Position numbers and translations under genes: made by a program. The notes beneath the pieces were generated by a model, which saw only the letters and a program-made list of their open reading frames with translations, had not been told where the DNA came from and did no database searches. Source: Acidobacteriota bacterium (GTDB taxonomy: Bacteria > Acidobacteriota > Terriglobia > Terriglobales > Acidobacteriaceae). From it: a DNA stretch of 16,553 nucleotides. Of the stretch, positions 6,254-14,165 are shown in pieces; the stretch's first letter is position 1; each line of letters begins with the position of its first letter. The stretch is taken from contig JAJXZK010000225.1 of NCBI GenBank assembly GCA_021780095.1, forward strand, positions 1 through 16,553. The letters run 5' to 3'.

Positions 6254-7495
6254 ATGCCTGGGGGCAAGAAAACCTTGTCGGCGTTCCTTGCCCTCGGATT
6301 ATTCCCCGTCGCAGCCACGCGCGCGCAAATTGGTGGGCAAGCCGCAATCGATGCAAATGCCAATCAGCCTGGCTCAGTGGCCGCATCGCAAGCAACCCCC
6401 GCTGAAACCGCACCTCCAGCTCCCCTATCGACGCCGGCAATGGTTGGCCCGCTCATTGCCGCATCTCGCAGAACGTTTGACGCAGGGCCATTTGGAACGC
6501 TGAATGTGAATGGTATCCTCAGCGGCTTCGGGTCTTGGCAGGGCCACCCCGTCTCCAGCGATCAAGTCGCACGCGCGGATGTCAGCAACGGACAGATATT
6601 CATTCAAAAAACCAGCGGACTTGTGCAGTTTTTTCTACAGGCGGGTACCTACAATCTACCTGCAATAGGCATGCCGTTTCTTTCCACTCGCAATACTGTC
6701 AAGGACTATTTCGGGGCTTTACCGGAGGCTTACCTAAAGCTTGCTCCCAAGGGCAATTTCTCGTTTCTCATCGGCAAACTGCCAACGTTGATCGGCGCAG
6801 AAGACACCTTCAGCTTTGAAAACATGAACATCGAGAGAGGCCTCTTGTGGAACCAGGAAAACGACATCGATCGTGGAATGCAGGTGAATTACTCGAAGGG
6901 AAAATTGAGCGGCGCTCTTTCTTGGAATGATGGCTTCTATTCCAACCGCTATAACTGGCTCACCGGCCAGTTTACCTATGCGGCGAATGCCGCCAATGGA
7001 CTGGAGCTCGTGGCGGGCGCCAATCTTGGACATACCGGTTATTCCAGTGTCTCCAACCCTCTCTATCAAAACAACAGCGGTATTTATGAGCTTATCTACA
7101 CCCACACAGCGAAGCGATGGATGATCGAGCCGTACTTCCAATACACCTATGTTCCTGTGGATGCGAAGATTGGAGTCAGTCGCGCGACGGCAACTCAGGG
7201 CGAAGCTGTGTTGGGCAATTATAGCTTCCCCCACAATTTGACCGTAGCCGGAAGAGTGGAATATATCTCCAGCACCGGCGGTGCCCACAACGGATCAGTG
7301 AACTTGTTATACGGTCCGGGCAGCCAGGCTTGGTCGCTAACCTTGACGCCAACGTATCAACGGAAAGCGTTCTTCGTCCGCGACGAAGCTTCCGTGACGC
7401 AAGCTGTAAACTTCACGCCTGGAGACGCCTTCGGCGCAAACGGTTTACATTCCAGCCAGATCCGAGGAGTGATTGAATGCGGATTAATGTTTTGA
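6254..7495 (+). CDS. Outer-membrane beta-barrel porin (BBP2/OmpL-like) leading the kdp operon
   Basis: From the ATG at 6254 the protein has 413 residues. It starts with a clear signal peptide (MPGGKKT, then the hydrophobic LSAFLALGLFPVAA and ATRAQ, with likely cleavage after TRA). A Pro/Ala/Gln-rich linker follows, up to about residue 70, and then a barrel with many alternating strands. The stretch DTFSFENMNIERGLLWNQEN and the following WNDGFYSNRYNW resemble OmpL-like 'putative beta-barrel porin-2' proteins. The last residues, ECGLMF, end in Phe as is usual for barrels. The frame extends in phase to an ATG at 6101, but that would put a second hydrophobic segment before the signal peptide, so I prefer 6254. 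No strong Shine-Dalgarno supports either start. Its position behind the KdpE-like repeats and before kdpF suggests a channel made when K+ is scarce. Confidence 0.85.
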   Translation: MPGGKKTLSAFLALGLFPVAATRAQIGGQAAIDANANQPGSVAASQATPAETAPPAPLSTPAMVGPLIAASRRTFDAGPFGTLNVNGILSGFGSWQGHPVSSDQVARADVSNGQIFIQKTSGLVQFFLQAGTYNLPAIGMPFLSTRNTVKDYFGALPEAYLKLAPKGNFSFLIGKLPTLIGAEDTFSFENMNIERGLLWNQENDIDRGMQVNYSKGKLSGALSWNDGFYSNRYNWLTGQFTYAANAANGLELVAGANLGHTGYSSVSNPLYQNNSGIYELIYTHTAKRWMIEPYFQYTYVPVDAKIGVSRATATQGEAVLGNYSFPHNLTVAGRVEYISSTGGAHNGSVNLLYGPGSQAWSLTLTPTYQRKAFFVRDEASVTQAVNFTPGDAFGANGLHSSQIRGVIECGLMF

Positions 7496-7510
7496 CGTTA
7501 CAAGCGCGAC

Positions 7511-7515
7511 AGGAG
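7511..7515 (+). promoter_or_regulatory. Ribosome binding site supporting a GTG start
   Basis: AGGAG is followed by seven bases and then GTG at 7523. It is the best ribosome binding site in this part of the operon and decides the start of the 28-codon frame that follows. Confidence 0.7.
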
Positions 7516-7522
7516 AGGAAAA

Positions 7523-7609
7523 GTGACTGACATCTGGATGGTTCTACTCACTCTTCTATTTTTCGCGGTGGCAATCGGATACACGCTCGCATGCGAGCGG
7601 TTGAGGTAA
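7523..7609 (+). CDS. 28-residue single-span membrane peptide upstream of kdpF
   Basis: A GTG start with a strong AGGAG seven bases upstream opens a frame of 28 codons ending in TAA at 7607-7609. The peptide (V/M)TDIWMVLLTLLFFAVAIG followed by YTLACERLR has one hydrophobic helix (about residues 4-20), then a Tyr, a Cys and basic residues. It sits 27 bases after the porin stop and 4 bases before kdpF. I believe similar short peptides ending Y-x-x-(A/G)-C-x-R-L occur upstream of kdpF in other phyla, so it may be a small Kdp-associated subunit. This is from memory and unverified. It is too short to be found by standard gene callers. Confidence 0.7.
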   Translation: MTDIWMVLLTLLFFAVAIGYTLACERLR

Positions 7610-7613
7610 TCCC

Positions 7614-7703
7614 ATGCATATTGAATCCGCAGTCCTGCTTCTCATTTCGTTATCCATGCTTGTCTATCTGGTGTTCGCCCTGTTGCGCCCGGAGAAATTC
7701 TAG
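7614..7703 (+). CDS. kdpF: KdpF, small stabilising subunit of the K+-ATPase
   Basis: This frame of 29 codons has one transmembrane helix (LLLISLSMLVYLVFALL) and ends in LLRPEKF, the hallmark C-terminus of KdpF. KdpF lies in the membrane beside KdpA and stabilises the KdpFABC complex. GAGG (7603-7606), overlapping the end of the preceding micro-ORF, is spaced seven bases from the ATG, suggesting translational coupling. kdpA starts two bases after the kdpF stop. Confidence 0.93.
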   Translation: MHIESAVLLLISLSMLVYLVFALLRPEKF

Positions 7704-7705
7704 TC

Positions 7706-9481
7706 ATGACCGCAAATGGATGGTTTCAAATCGCGCTATTTTTCACGTTGGTCGTATTGATTGCGCGACCGCTCGGCATCTACATGGCCAGCGTCTTTGA
7801 GCGCCGCAAGACATTCTTCGATCCTGTGATGGCTCCCCTCGAACGCATTCTCTATCGGCTGACTGGGGTCGAGGCGGATAAAGAGATGCGCTGGACCGAA
7901 TATGGAATCGCGATGCTGCTGTTTAGCTTTGTCTCGATGCTGCTTGTGTATCTCATCGAGCGTGTCCAGACCTGGCTGCCATGGAACCCGCAGCATCTCC
8001 CCAATGTGCCGGCGGCGCTTGCATTGAACACGGCCGCATCGTTCACCACCAACACCAATTGGCAGGCCTATGTTCCCGAAGCCACGATGACCTACCTGAC
8101 CCAGATGGCCGGGCTCGCCTACCATAACTTTGCGTCGGCAGCCGTCGGCATGGCGCTGGCCATTGCATTCATCCGCGGCATCAGCCGGCGCGAGCAAAAC
8201 ACCCTCGGTAACTTCTGGGTGGATGTCACGCGTGCGATTCTGTGGGTGTTGTTGCCGATATCCATCGTGTTGGCCCTGGTGCTTGTCTCGCAGGGTGTCG
8301 TGCAAAATTTGCACCCCTACAGCACCGTTCATTTGGTGGAATCGCAAAAAGTCATAGCGGCCGATAGCCCAGGAAAGCCCATCACCCAAGTCATCGCCAC
8401 GCAAACCATCGCGCAGGGGCCTGTCGCTTCGCAGGAAGCTATTAAAATGTTGGGGACGAATGGCGGTGGATTTTTCAATACCAACAGCGCCCATCCGTTT
8501 GAGAATCCGACCCCGCTTTCCAACCTGCTGGAGATGCTCTCCATCTTCTCCATTGGTGGTGGATTGACCGTCACCATGGGCCGCATGACTGGCTCTCCAC
8601 GCCACGGCTGGGCTGTCTTTGCGGCCATGGGGATTCTGTTTGTTGCCGGCGTAACCACAGCCTATCGGGCGGAAGCACGCGGCAACCCGCTCATGCATGG
8701 CGTGGCTCAGCAAGCAGCGCAGACCCAAGCCGGCGGCAACATGGAAGGCAAGGAAGTTCGCTTCGGAATTGCCAACAGTGCGCTGTTCGCTACCGTCACT
8801 ACAGACGCCAGTTGTGGCGCGGTGAACGGCATGCATGACTCCTTTACCCCTCTGGGCGGAATGGTCCCGATGGTCAACATCATGCTGGGGGAAATCATCT
8901 TCGGCGGCGTCGGCGCCGGCATGTATGGGATGTTGATTTTTGTTGTTCTATCCGTCTTTATCGCCGGATTGATGGTGGGTCGGACGCCAGAGTATCTTGG
9001 CAAGAAGATCGAGGCCTACGACGTGAAGATGGCCATGCTGTACGTGCTGATCTTCCCGTTGCTGATTTTATGTTTCAGCGCGGCAACAGTCTTGCTGCCT
9101 CATCTCGGACTCAGTAGCATTTCCAATCCTGGCCCCCATGGCCTCTCGCAGATCCTGTATGCCTTTTCCTCGGCTGCCGGCAACAACGGCTCAGCCTTTG
9201 CGGGGCTGAATGCCAACACGAATTACTTCAACCTCACCCTCGCGATCGTAATGCTAAGTGGGCGCTTTCTGATGATCGTGCCCATGCTGGCCGTGGCCGG
9301 AAACCTGGCCCGGAAGAAAATCGCTCCCCCGTCCGCGGGCACATTTCCAGTGACGACGCCGTTGTTCACTATTCTTCTGACCGGCGTGATTGTCATCGTC
9401 GGCGCGTTGACCTTCTTTCCGGCGGTTACGCTGGGCCCGATCCTTGAACACCTGCTGATGTACGCAGGAAATAGCTTCTAG
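7706..9481 (+). CDS. kdpA: KdpA, potassium-binding channel-like subunit
   Basis: This 591-residue, multi-span inner-membrane protein is related to the SKT K+ transporters and selects K+ in KdpFABC. All four pore-loop signatures are present: [11 protein letters not shown] (about 112-122), [12 protein letters not shown] (249-260, with the Gly triplet of the second filter), TTDASCGAV (365-373) and [12 protein letters not shown] (493-504). The N-terminal WFQIALFF is the first membrane helix. The protein is slightly longer than the E. coli one (557), with extra residues in the loops near 205-240 and 330-350. It begins two bases after kdpF and is followed by kdpB after 28 bases. Nothing suggests damage. 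Confidence 0.98.
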   Translation: MTANGWFQIALFFTLVVLIARPLGIYMASVFERRKTFFDPVMAPLERILYRLTGVEADKEMRWTEYGIAMLLFSFVSMLLVYLIERVQTWLPWNPQHLPNVPAALALNTAASFTTNTNWQAYVPEATMTYLTQMAGLAYHNFASAAVGMALAIAFIRGISRREQNTLGNFWVDVTRAILWVLLPISIVLALVLVSQGVVQNLHPYSTVHLVESQKVIAADSPGKPITQVIATQTIAQGPVASQEAIKMLGTNGGGFFNTNSAHPFENPTPLSNLLEMLSIFSIGGGLTVTMGRMTGSPRHGWAVFAAMGILFVAGVTTAYRAEARGNPLMHGVAQQAAQTQAGGNMEGKEVRFGIANSALFATVTTDASCGAVNGMHDSFTPLGGMVPMVNIMLGEIIFGGVGAGMYGMLIFVVLSVFIAGLMVGRTPEYLGKKIEAYDVKMAMLYVLIFPLLILCFSAATVLLPHLGLSSISNPGPHGLSQILYAFSSAAGNNGSAFAGLNANTNYFNLTLAIVMLSGRFLMIVPMLAVAGNLARKKIAPPSAGTFPVTTPLFTILLTGVIVIVGALTFFPAVTLGPILEHLLMYAGNSF

Positions 9482-9509
9482 TCGAAGCATTGTTGCCCGG
9501 AGAAACAAG

Positions 9510-11558
9510 ATGGCAAAATCAAAAAGCCCGCATCAACGATCCATCTGGGACCCACAGATCGCGCGCCGCGCCCTGATCGATTCGTTACCCAAGCTGAACC
9601 CTTTGAATATGATGAAAAATCCGGTGATGTTCGTTGTCGAAGTCGGCAGCGTGATCACCACTGTCCTTCTGCTGCAGCACATCGGCAGACATGGAGCGGC
9701 AATCATCTTCGATCTCCAGATCACGCTGTGGCTATGGTTCACGGTGCTGTTCGCAAACTTCGCAGAAGCCATGGCGGAAGGCCGGGGCAAAGCGCAGGCA
9801 GATGCGCTGCGGCGAGCCAAATCCGAGACCATAGCCAATCGGGTCAATGCAAAAGGTGTCGTAGAGCAGGTGCCCAGTTCCAGGCTTTGCTCGGGAAACA
9901 TTGTCATCGTGTCCGCAGGAGAAATGATTCCTGGCGACGGCGAGATCATTGATGGTGTCGCCTCGGTCGACGAGTCCGCCATCACCGGCGAATCCGCTCC
10001 CGTCATTCGAGAGTCAGGCGGAGATCGCTCCGCGGTTACTGGAGGAACGCGCGTACTCTCCGATCAAATCAAGATTCGCATCACCTCCAACCCCGGAGAA
10101 ACCTTCATCGACAAGATGATTGCCCTGGTCGAAGGCGCTGAACGTCAGAAGACTCCGAACGAGATCGCGTTGAATATTCTGCTTGCTGGCCTAACCATCA
10201 TTTTTCTGCTGGCCGTCGTCACGCTGCAACCCATCGCGATCTATTCGCATTCGCCGCAGACGGTCTTTGTTCTCGTTTCTCTGCTCGTTTGCTTGATTCC
10301 GACCACCATCGGCGGCCTTCTTTCCGCCATCGGCATTGCCGGCATGGACCGGCTTGTCCAGCACAATGTCCTGGCCATGTCTGGACGAGCTGTAGAAGCT
10401 GCCGGAGATGTAAACACTCTCCTCCTCGACAAGACAGGAACCATCACCTTTGGCAATCGACAGGCTACAGAATTTCTGGCCGCGCCAGGCGTCAGCAAAG
10501 ACCAGCTTGCCGATGCCGCACAGCTTTCCTCGCTTGCCGATGAAACGCCGGAGGGCCGCTCCATTGTTGTCCTGGCGAAAGAGACCTATGGATTGCGCGG
10601 GCGTGATCTGACAACCATGCACGCTGAATTTGTCCCCTTCAGCGCCACCACGCGCATGTCGGGCATCAACGTCGACGGGCGCACCATCCGCAAAGGCGCA
10701 GCCGATTCGATTGCAACTTATTTGCAGGCTTCCGGCGGCATCCTCGCGGATGAGGTCCGCGCCGACGTGGAAACAATTTCCCGCAGCGGTGGCACCCCGC
10801 TGGTGGTGGCGGAAAACAATCGCGCTCTCGGCGTGATCCATCTCAAAGATATTGTGAAGGGCGGAATGCGCGAGCGATTCGCACAACTGCGCGCCATGGG
10901 CATCCGCACCATTATGATCACGGGCGACAATCCACTGACCGCGGCAGCAATCGCGCGCGAGGCTGGCGTTGACGATTTTCTTGCCGAAGCAAAACCGAAA
11001 GACAAGATGGACCTGATTCGCCGCGAACAGGCAGAAGGCAAGCTGGTCGCCATGACCGGTGACGGCACCAACGATGCTCCCGCCCTGGCCCAGGCCGATG
11101 TGGGCGTCGCCATGAACACCGGCACGCAAGCCGCCAAAGAAGCGGGCAACATGGTGGACCTCGATTCCAACCCGACCAAGCTCATTGAGATTGTCGAAAT
11201 CGGCAAGCAGTTGTTGATGACCCGCGGCGCACTCACAACCTTTTCCATCGCCAACGATGTCGCGAAATATTTTGCCATCATCCCCGCGATGTTTGCCGCG
11301 ACGTTTCCAGTTCTCAGCGCATTGAACATCATGCACCTGCGAACCCCGCAGTCAGCCATTCTTTCCGCAGTCATCTTCAATGCGGTCATTATCGTGGCTC
11401 TGATCCCGCTGGCATTGCGCGGCGTGAAATATCGACCCATGAACGCGGAAGTTCTGCTGCGCAACAACCTTTTGCTTTACGGACTGGGAGGGATCACTCT
11501 TCCCTTCCTCGGTATCAAGCTCATCGACATGGCGATTACGGCCATGCACCTGATTTGA
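9510..11558 (+). CDS. kdpB: KdpB, P-type ATPase subunit of the K+ pump
   Basis: This 682-residue P-type ATPase hydrolyses ATP to drive K+ import through KdpA. The motifs in order are: TGES (159-162, with Ser162 at the position of the inhibitory phosphorylation site known in E. coli), the PTT membrane motif in CLIPTTIGG (261-269), the phosphorylated Asp307 in [13 protein letters not shown], the KGA nucleotide-binding element (IRKGAADS), and the hinge [20 protein letters not shown]. The numbering of TGES and Asp307 equals E. coli KdpB, so the start is secure. GGAG lies about ten bases upstream. The gene is intact. Its stop overlaps the GAGG used by kdpC. Confidence 0.99.
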   Translation: MAKSKSPHQRSIWDPQIARRALIDSLPKLNPLNMMKNPVMFVVEVGSVITTVLLLQHIGRHGAAIIFDLQITLWLWFTVLFANFAEAMAEGRGKAQADALRRAKSETIANRVNAKGVVEQVPSSRLCSGNIVIVSAGEMIPGDGEIIDGVASVDESAITGESAPVIRESGGDRSAVTGGTRVLSDQIKIRITSNPGETFIDKMIALVEGAERQKTPNEIALNILLAGLTIIFLLAVVTLQPIAIYSHSPQTVFVLVSLLVCLIPTTIGGLLSAIGIAGMDRLVQHNVLAMSGRAVEAAGDVNTLLLDKTGTITFGNRQATEFLAAPGVSKDQLADAAQLSSLADETPEGRSIVVLAKETYGLRGRDLTTMHAEFVPFSATTRMSGINVDGRTIRKGAADSIATYLQASGGILADEVRADVETISRSGGTPLVVAENNRALGVIHLKDIVKGGMRERFAQLRAMGIRTIMITGDNPLTAAAIAREAGVDDFLAEAKPKDKMDLIRREQAEGKLVAMTGDGTNDAPALAQADVGVAMNTGTQAAKEAGNMVDLDSNPTKLIEIVEIGKQLLMTRGALTTFSIANDVAKYFAIIPAMFAATFPVLSALNIMHLRTPQSAILSAVIFNAVIIVALIPLALRGVKYRPMNAEVLLRNNLLLYGLGGITLPFLGIKLIDMAITAMHLI

Positions 11559-11560
11559 GG
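11557..11560 (+). promoter_or_regulatory. Ribosome binding site deciding the kdpC start
   Basis: GAGG overlaps the kdpB stop (TGA, 11556-11558) and is spaced six bases from the ATG at 11567. This favours that ATG over an in-phase TTG at 11555. Confidence 0.6.
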
Positions 11561-11566
11561 ATCGAT

Positions 11567-12157
11567 ATGCGGAAACAATTCATGACGGCCTGTTTGTATA
11601 CATTGGTGACGACTGTCCTGCTCGGGCTTGGCTATCCGCTTGCCGTCACTGGGCTGGCGCACTTGCTGATGCCGGCGAAAGCCAACGGCGAGCTGATCAC
11701 GCAGAATGGCATTGTTGTCGGCTCAAAGGTGATCGGCCAGCCTTTCACCGGAGCCGGCTACTTCAATAGCCGCCCCTCTGCGGCGGGGACTGGCTACGAT
11801 GCGGCAAATTCCTCAGGCTCAAACCTCGGCCCAACGAACGCAACCTTGATCGCTCGTGTCGACCAGAGCGTGCAATCCTGGAAGAGCCGTGAACGCAAAG
11901 TCGGAAATGGCAGCAGCAATGTACCGGTCGATCTGGTCACGACCTCCGGTTCAGGATTGGATCCGGACATCACAGTCGCCGCCGCCGAGTACCAGGTTCC
12001 CTCCGTTGCGCAAACACGTGGTCTCCCCAAGGATCAGCTCGAACATCTAGTCCAGACTCACATTGAACCGAGACAGTTTGGATTTCTCGGCGAGCCCCGC
12101 GTCAACGTGCTGGAGCTTAATCTGGCGCTCGACGCCATGACGGTACAGAAAAAATAG
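11567..12157 (+). CDS. kdpC: KdpC, periplasmic accessory subunit of the K+-ATPase
   Basis: This protein has 196 residues from the ATG at 11567. It has one N-terminal membrane helix (TACLYTLVTTVLLGLGYPLAV) and a periplasmic domain. Conserved KdpC features are VIGQPFTGAGYFNSRPSAAG with GYDAANSSGSNLGPTN, and SGLDPDITVAAAEYQVPSVA (about residues 124-143). KdpC lies over the KdpA pore entrance and raises affinity for substrate. An in-phase TTG at 11555 would add four residues, but the GAGG six bases before the ATG fits better. It is the last gene of the operon. In many bacteria kdpD follows here, but in this window it lies split upstream. No clear terminator follows. Confidence 0.97.
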   Translation: MRKQFMTACLYTLVTTVLLGLGYPLAVTGLAHLLMPAKANGELITQNGIVVGSKVIGQPFTGAGYFNSRPSAAGTGYDAANSSGSNLGPTNATLIARVDQSVQSWKSRERKVGNGSSNVPVDLVTTSGSGLDPDITVAAAEYQVPSVAQTRGLPKDQLEHLVQTHIEPRQFGFLGEPRVNVLELNLALDAMTVQKK

Positions 12158-12282
12158 TCAGATCAATCGAGCGCGGCAGCCTACGCCGGATTCGCGAGTT
12201 TCGGTTCAACCACTGTACCGGCGATTATTGAGGCGGCGCAGCGAATTTGGCAGTCTTCATTTAGAATCGACTATGTCACCGC
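12158..12282. other. Spacer between kdpC and tRNA-Leu(CAA)
   Basis: This 125-base spacer has no gene. TTGGCA (12247-12252) is a possible -35 and TAGAAT (12262-12267) a possible -10, but they are only nine bases apart and cannot form one normal promoter. I could not define the tRNA promoter. Confidence 0.3.
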
Positions 12283-12370
12283 GCCGGGATGGCGGAACTG
12301 GCAGACGCAGCGGACTCAAAATCCGCCGACCCTTGCGGTCATGGGGGTTCGACCCCCCCTCCCGGCACCA
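12283..12370 (+). tRNA. tRNA-Leu (anticodon CAA)
   Basis: This is an 88-base class II tRNA with an encoded CCA. The acceptor stem GCCGGGA (12283-12289) pairs with TCCCGGC before discriminator A and CCA (12368-12370). The anticodon stem GCGGA/TCCGC encloses the loop CTCAAAA, so the anticodon is CAA, reading UUG. The long variable arm (CGACCCTTGCGGTCATG) and a T-arm of GGGGG-TTCGACC-CCCCC are present. A UUCG-loop terminator follows 25 bases downstream. The sequence after that terminator is a scar of broken genes, consistent with tRNA 3' ends being favoured insertion sites. Confidence 0.96.
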
Positions 12371-12395
12371 ATAGAATCAATGTTTCATGAAAACC

Positions 12396-12420
12396 AACGC
12401 ATCTTCGGATGCGTTTTTCT
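12396..12420 (+). terminator. Intrinsic terminator of tRNA-Leu(CAA)
   Basis: CGCATC (12398-12403) and GATGCG (12408-12413) form a stem with a TTCG tetraloop. Two outer A-T pairs extend it to 8 bp. A T-tract (12414-12418) follows directly. This is a textbook intrinsic terminator placed just after the tRNA. Confidence 0.88.
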
Positions 12421-12912
12421 ATGCCCAGACGGTTCCTGGTGGATGGCAGGTTTCGACCGTGGTCATCCTTTCTTCTGGAAGTCCGTTCACAGTGTGTTCG
12501 GATCAAAATACCTATGCGCTCGTCGGGTCGTCTTATCCAAACGGGAGCGGAATCAGTCCGAGGCCGAAGCATCGCAGTATCAATAATTGGTATAACCCGG
12601 AAGCTTTCAAGCAATCGGCAAATGGCACCTTCGGCAACGTGCGAAGGAACAGTCTCTACGGCCCCGGCATTAACGAGGTAAATCTATCGGGCGCCAGAAC
12701 CTTCTCGCTACCCTGGGCGGGAGTCAAGCTCCAGGTCCGCGCGGATGCAACCAATGCCTTCAATCACACGAGCTTCGGCGTGCCGAACCAGACTCTCAGC
12801 AGCTCTTCGGGGCCTGGCACGGTCTACACGAACATTACCAACATCCCTTGGGCGGGGCGGCGTTCCGCGAATGGTGAAATTTTGGCTACTCTAGGACAGA
12901 TGACTGAAAGGG
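12421..12912 (+). pseudogene. C-terminal remnant of an acidobacterial TonB-dependent (Oar-like) receptor
   Basis: An open frame runs from 12387 to 12971, but its first 11 codons are just the tRNA terminator and its last 20 or so overlap a transposase fragment. The middle is clearly related to the C-terminal barrel of large carboxypeptidase-regulatory-domain TonB-dependent receptors: GGWQVSTVVILSSGSPFTV (about residues 19-37), WYNPEAFKQSANGTFGN, then LYGPGINEVNLSGARTF and ADATNAFNHTSFGVPN. Such proteins exceed 1000 residues. Here about 900 N-terminal residues, the signal peptide and the final barrel strand are missing. No start with a ribosome binding site exists in the homologous part. It is a dead fragment left by recombination or insertion next to the tRNA. 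The edges given are approximate. Confidence 0.8.
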
Positions 12913-12922
12913 GGCCTCATCC

Positions 12923-13057
12923 ATGCCAAACAAGTACAACGCTGCGAGGCGACCCCGCCTCCCGAAGATGAAAGTCCGCGTGAAGAACTGGGTGGAGTAT
13001 GACGCGGCCCTTCGGCGTCTGGGCAGTCTGACGTTATGGGTCACTTCAGAGGTCTAG
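12923..13057 (+). pseudogene. IS5-family transposase N-terminal fragment
   Basis: The ATG at 12923 opens a frame of 44 codons (stop TAG at 13055). It begins MPNKYNAARRPRLPKMKVRV, continues KNWVEYDAALRRLGSLTLWV and ends TSEV. This matches the conserved start of IS5-group transposases (K-Y-N-A-x-R-R...I-P-K-M...W-x-x-Y...L-R-R-x-G-S-L-T-L-W). An intact enzyme has about 270-330 residues with a DDE triad, none of which remains. It is a solo 5' remnant of an insertion sequence, overlapping in another frame the tail of the receptor remnant. I could not identify the terminal inverted repeat of the element. Confidence 0.8.
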
Positions 13058-13333
13058 CGGCCAAGCGAGAGTACGGGTTACCCCTGTCGTTTCCCTTGGC
13101 CGGACGTCCGAACCTGCCGGCAAACAGAGCGGCTCTGCAGTTCGGAAAAACACCCAGTCTTCTGCCGTTCCTCGCCGCCAGAATCCTTGCCACTGCGATC
13201 CGGTATCGTCGGAGAGAATGCGGGTGGCAATAAGTTCCGCCCCCAACCAACATGCCGTCGGTCCTGATACGTCAAAGTCTCAGGCTAGGTTCCTGGGGAA
13301 CGAAGTGCTCTGGAATAAGCGCAACCGGGACCA
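13058..13333. repeat. Inverted-repeat-rich patch and spacer between the IS remnant and efp
   Basis: No gene is recognisable. Directly after the transposase stop lie CGGCCAAG (13058-13065) and its inverse CTTGGCCG (13095-13102), then the perfect palindrome CGGACGTCCG (13101-13110), then an imperfect hairpin with arms CCGAACCTGC and GCAGTTCGG and an inner AGAGC-G-GCTCT (about 13108-13145). Further right GTTCC-TGG-GGAAC lies around 13290. The patch may be the damaged end of a mobile element or a structured intergenic repeat. Confidence 0.4.
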
Positions 13334-13894
13334 CTATGCGCGGGAAAGGTAAGCGCCCTCGGCCGTATCGACTCGAATTTTCTCGCCTTCATTAATGAAC
13401 GGAGGTACCTGCACGACAAGTCCAGTCTCCAGCTTCGCCGGCTTGGTCACAGAAGAAGCTGTAGCCGACTTCAAGCCTGGCTCCGTCTCCACCACCATCA
13501 TTTCCACGGTCTGCGGCAGGTCGATCCCCACCGGCACGCCGTCAAAAAACGAAACTTTAATCGGCAGGTTCGGAATCAGGTATTCCACCGCATCGCCCAG
13601 CGTGTCGGAGTTCAACTGCGTCTGCTCAAAGTTTTCCGTGTTCATAAAGTAGTAATCGTCGCCGTCGGAGTAGAGGAACTCCATCGCGACTTCGTCCACA
13701 ATCACGCGCTCGATGGGATCGGGCGAGCGGAAGCGGTGCTCGTACATGGCACCGGTGCGAAGATTGCGCAGCTTGGCCTGGATAAACGCGCGCAGGTTGC
13801 CGGGAGTGCGATGCTCTACCTTGAAAACAGAATGCAGTTCACCGTTGTGCTTGATGATCATTCCAGGACGTAACTGAGTGGCGGGAATCGCCAT
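13334..13894 (-). CDS. efp: Elongation factor P
   Basis: EF-P binds the ribosome between the P and E sites and relieves stalling at polyproline stretches. The 186-residue protein has the three OB-like domains of the family (about residues 1-64, 65-128 and 129-186). It has normal features such as AKLRNLRTGAMYEHRFRS, and ends IRVDTAEGAYLSRA. In the domain I loop, TPGNLRAF (30-37) aligns with KPGKGQAF of E. coli, so the tip residue that is usually a modified Lys or Arg is Asn33. AAGGAG lies eleven bases before the ATG. No EpmA, EpmB or EarP gene is in the window. The gene is monocistronic here, opposite to its left and right neighbours. Confidence 0.97.
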   Translation of the reverse strand: MAIPATQLRPGMIIKHNGELHSVFKVEHRTPGNLRAFIQAKLRNLRTGAMYEHRFRSPDPIERVIVDEVAMEFLYSDGDDYYFMNTENFEQTQLNSDTLGDAVEYLIPNLPIKVSFFDGVPVGIDLPQTVEMMVVETEPGLKSATASSVTKPAKLETGLVVQVPPFINEGEKIRVDTAEGAYLSRA

Positions 13895-14152
13895 AAGAAA
13901 GCTTGCTCCTTAACACTTGTCAGAATTTCGTTCGCAGCGGGTGCTCCGCCGAACGCGAAGGTCAACCCTTCCAGTGTAGCGTAGCCTCAGCTCCACTCCG
14001 CGAGTCGCTCGCCGATTGGGCATCAATCCAGATGCATCACCAGATCGAAACCGGTTTATCGATACCAAGCCGGTCGAGGCGGCATCAACTGCCCCGCAGA
14101 ACAAGTTATTTGTGGTCGCAGGATTCACAACGTGATACACCCGCCCCGCAAC
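13895..14152. other. Divergent spacer between efp and the small plus-strand ORF
   Basis: This spacer of about 260 bases must contain the efp promoter on the minus strand. Only weak elements are visible (for example TACACT or TACGCT around 13977-13984 on the minus strand). No repeats or RNA genes are recognisable. Confidence 0.3.
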
Positions 14153-14160
14153 AAAGGAGG
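14153..14160 (+). promoter_or_regulatory. Near-perfect Shine-Dalgarno AAAGGAGG
   Basis: AAAGGAGG, spaced five bases from the ATG at 14166, is the strongest ribosome binding site in the window. It argues that a real gene starts here even though the reading frame looks damaged later. Confidence 0.7.
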
Positions 14161-14165
14161 CGACT

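Noticed and set aside
10191..11467. Long minus-strand frames inside kdpB (249 and 381 codons)
   Set aside because: These are antisense shadows caused by the codon bias of the strongly conserved kdpB gene.
12387..12420. ATG at 12387 as the start of a 194-residue protein
   Set aside because: The first codons are the tRNA terminator hairpin and there is no ribosome binding site. The real homology starts later and is a gene fragment.
13036..13233. 65-codon plus-strand frame after the transposase fragment
   Set aside because: It overlaps the transposase remnant and the inverted-repeat patch and has no recognisable protein sequence or ribosome binding site. Several overlapping minus-strand frames there look equally random.
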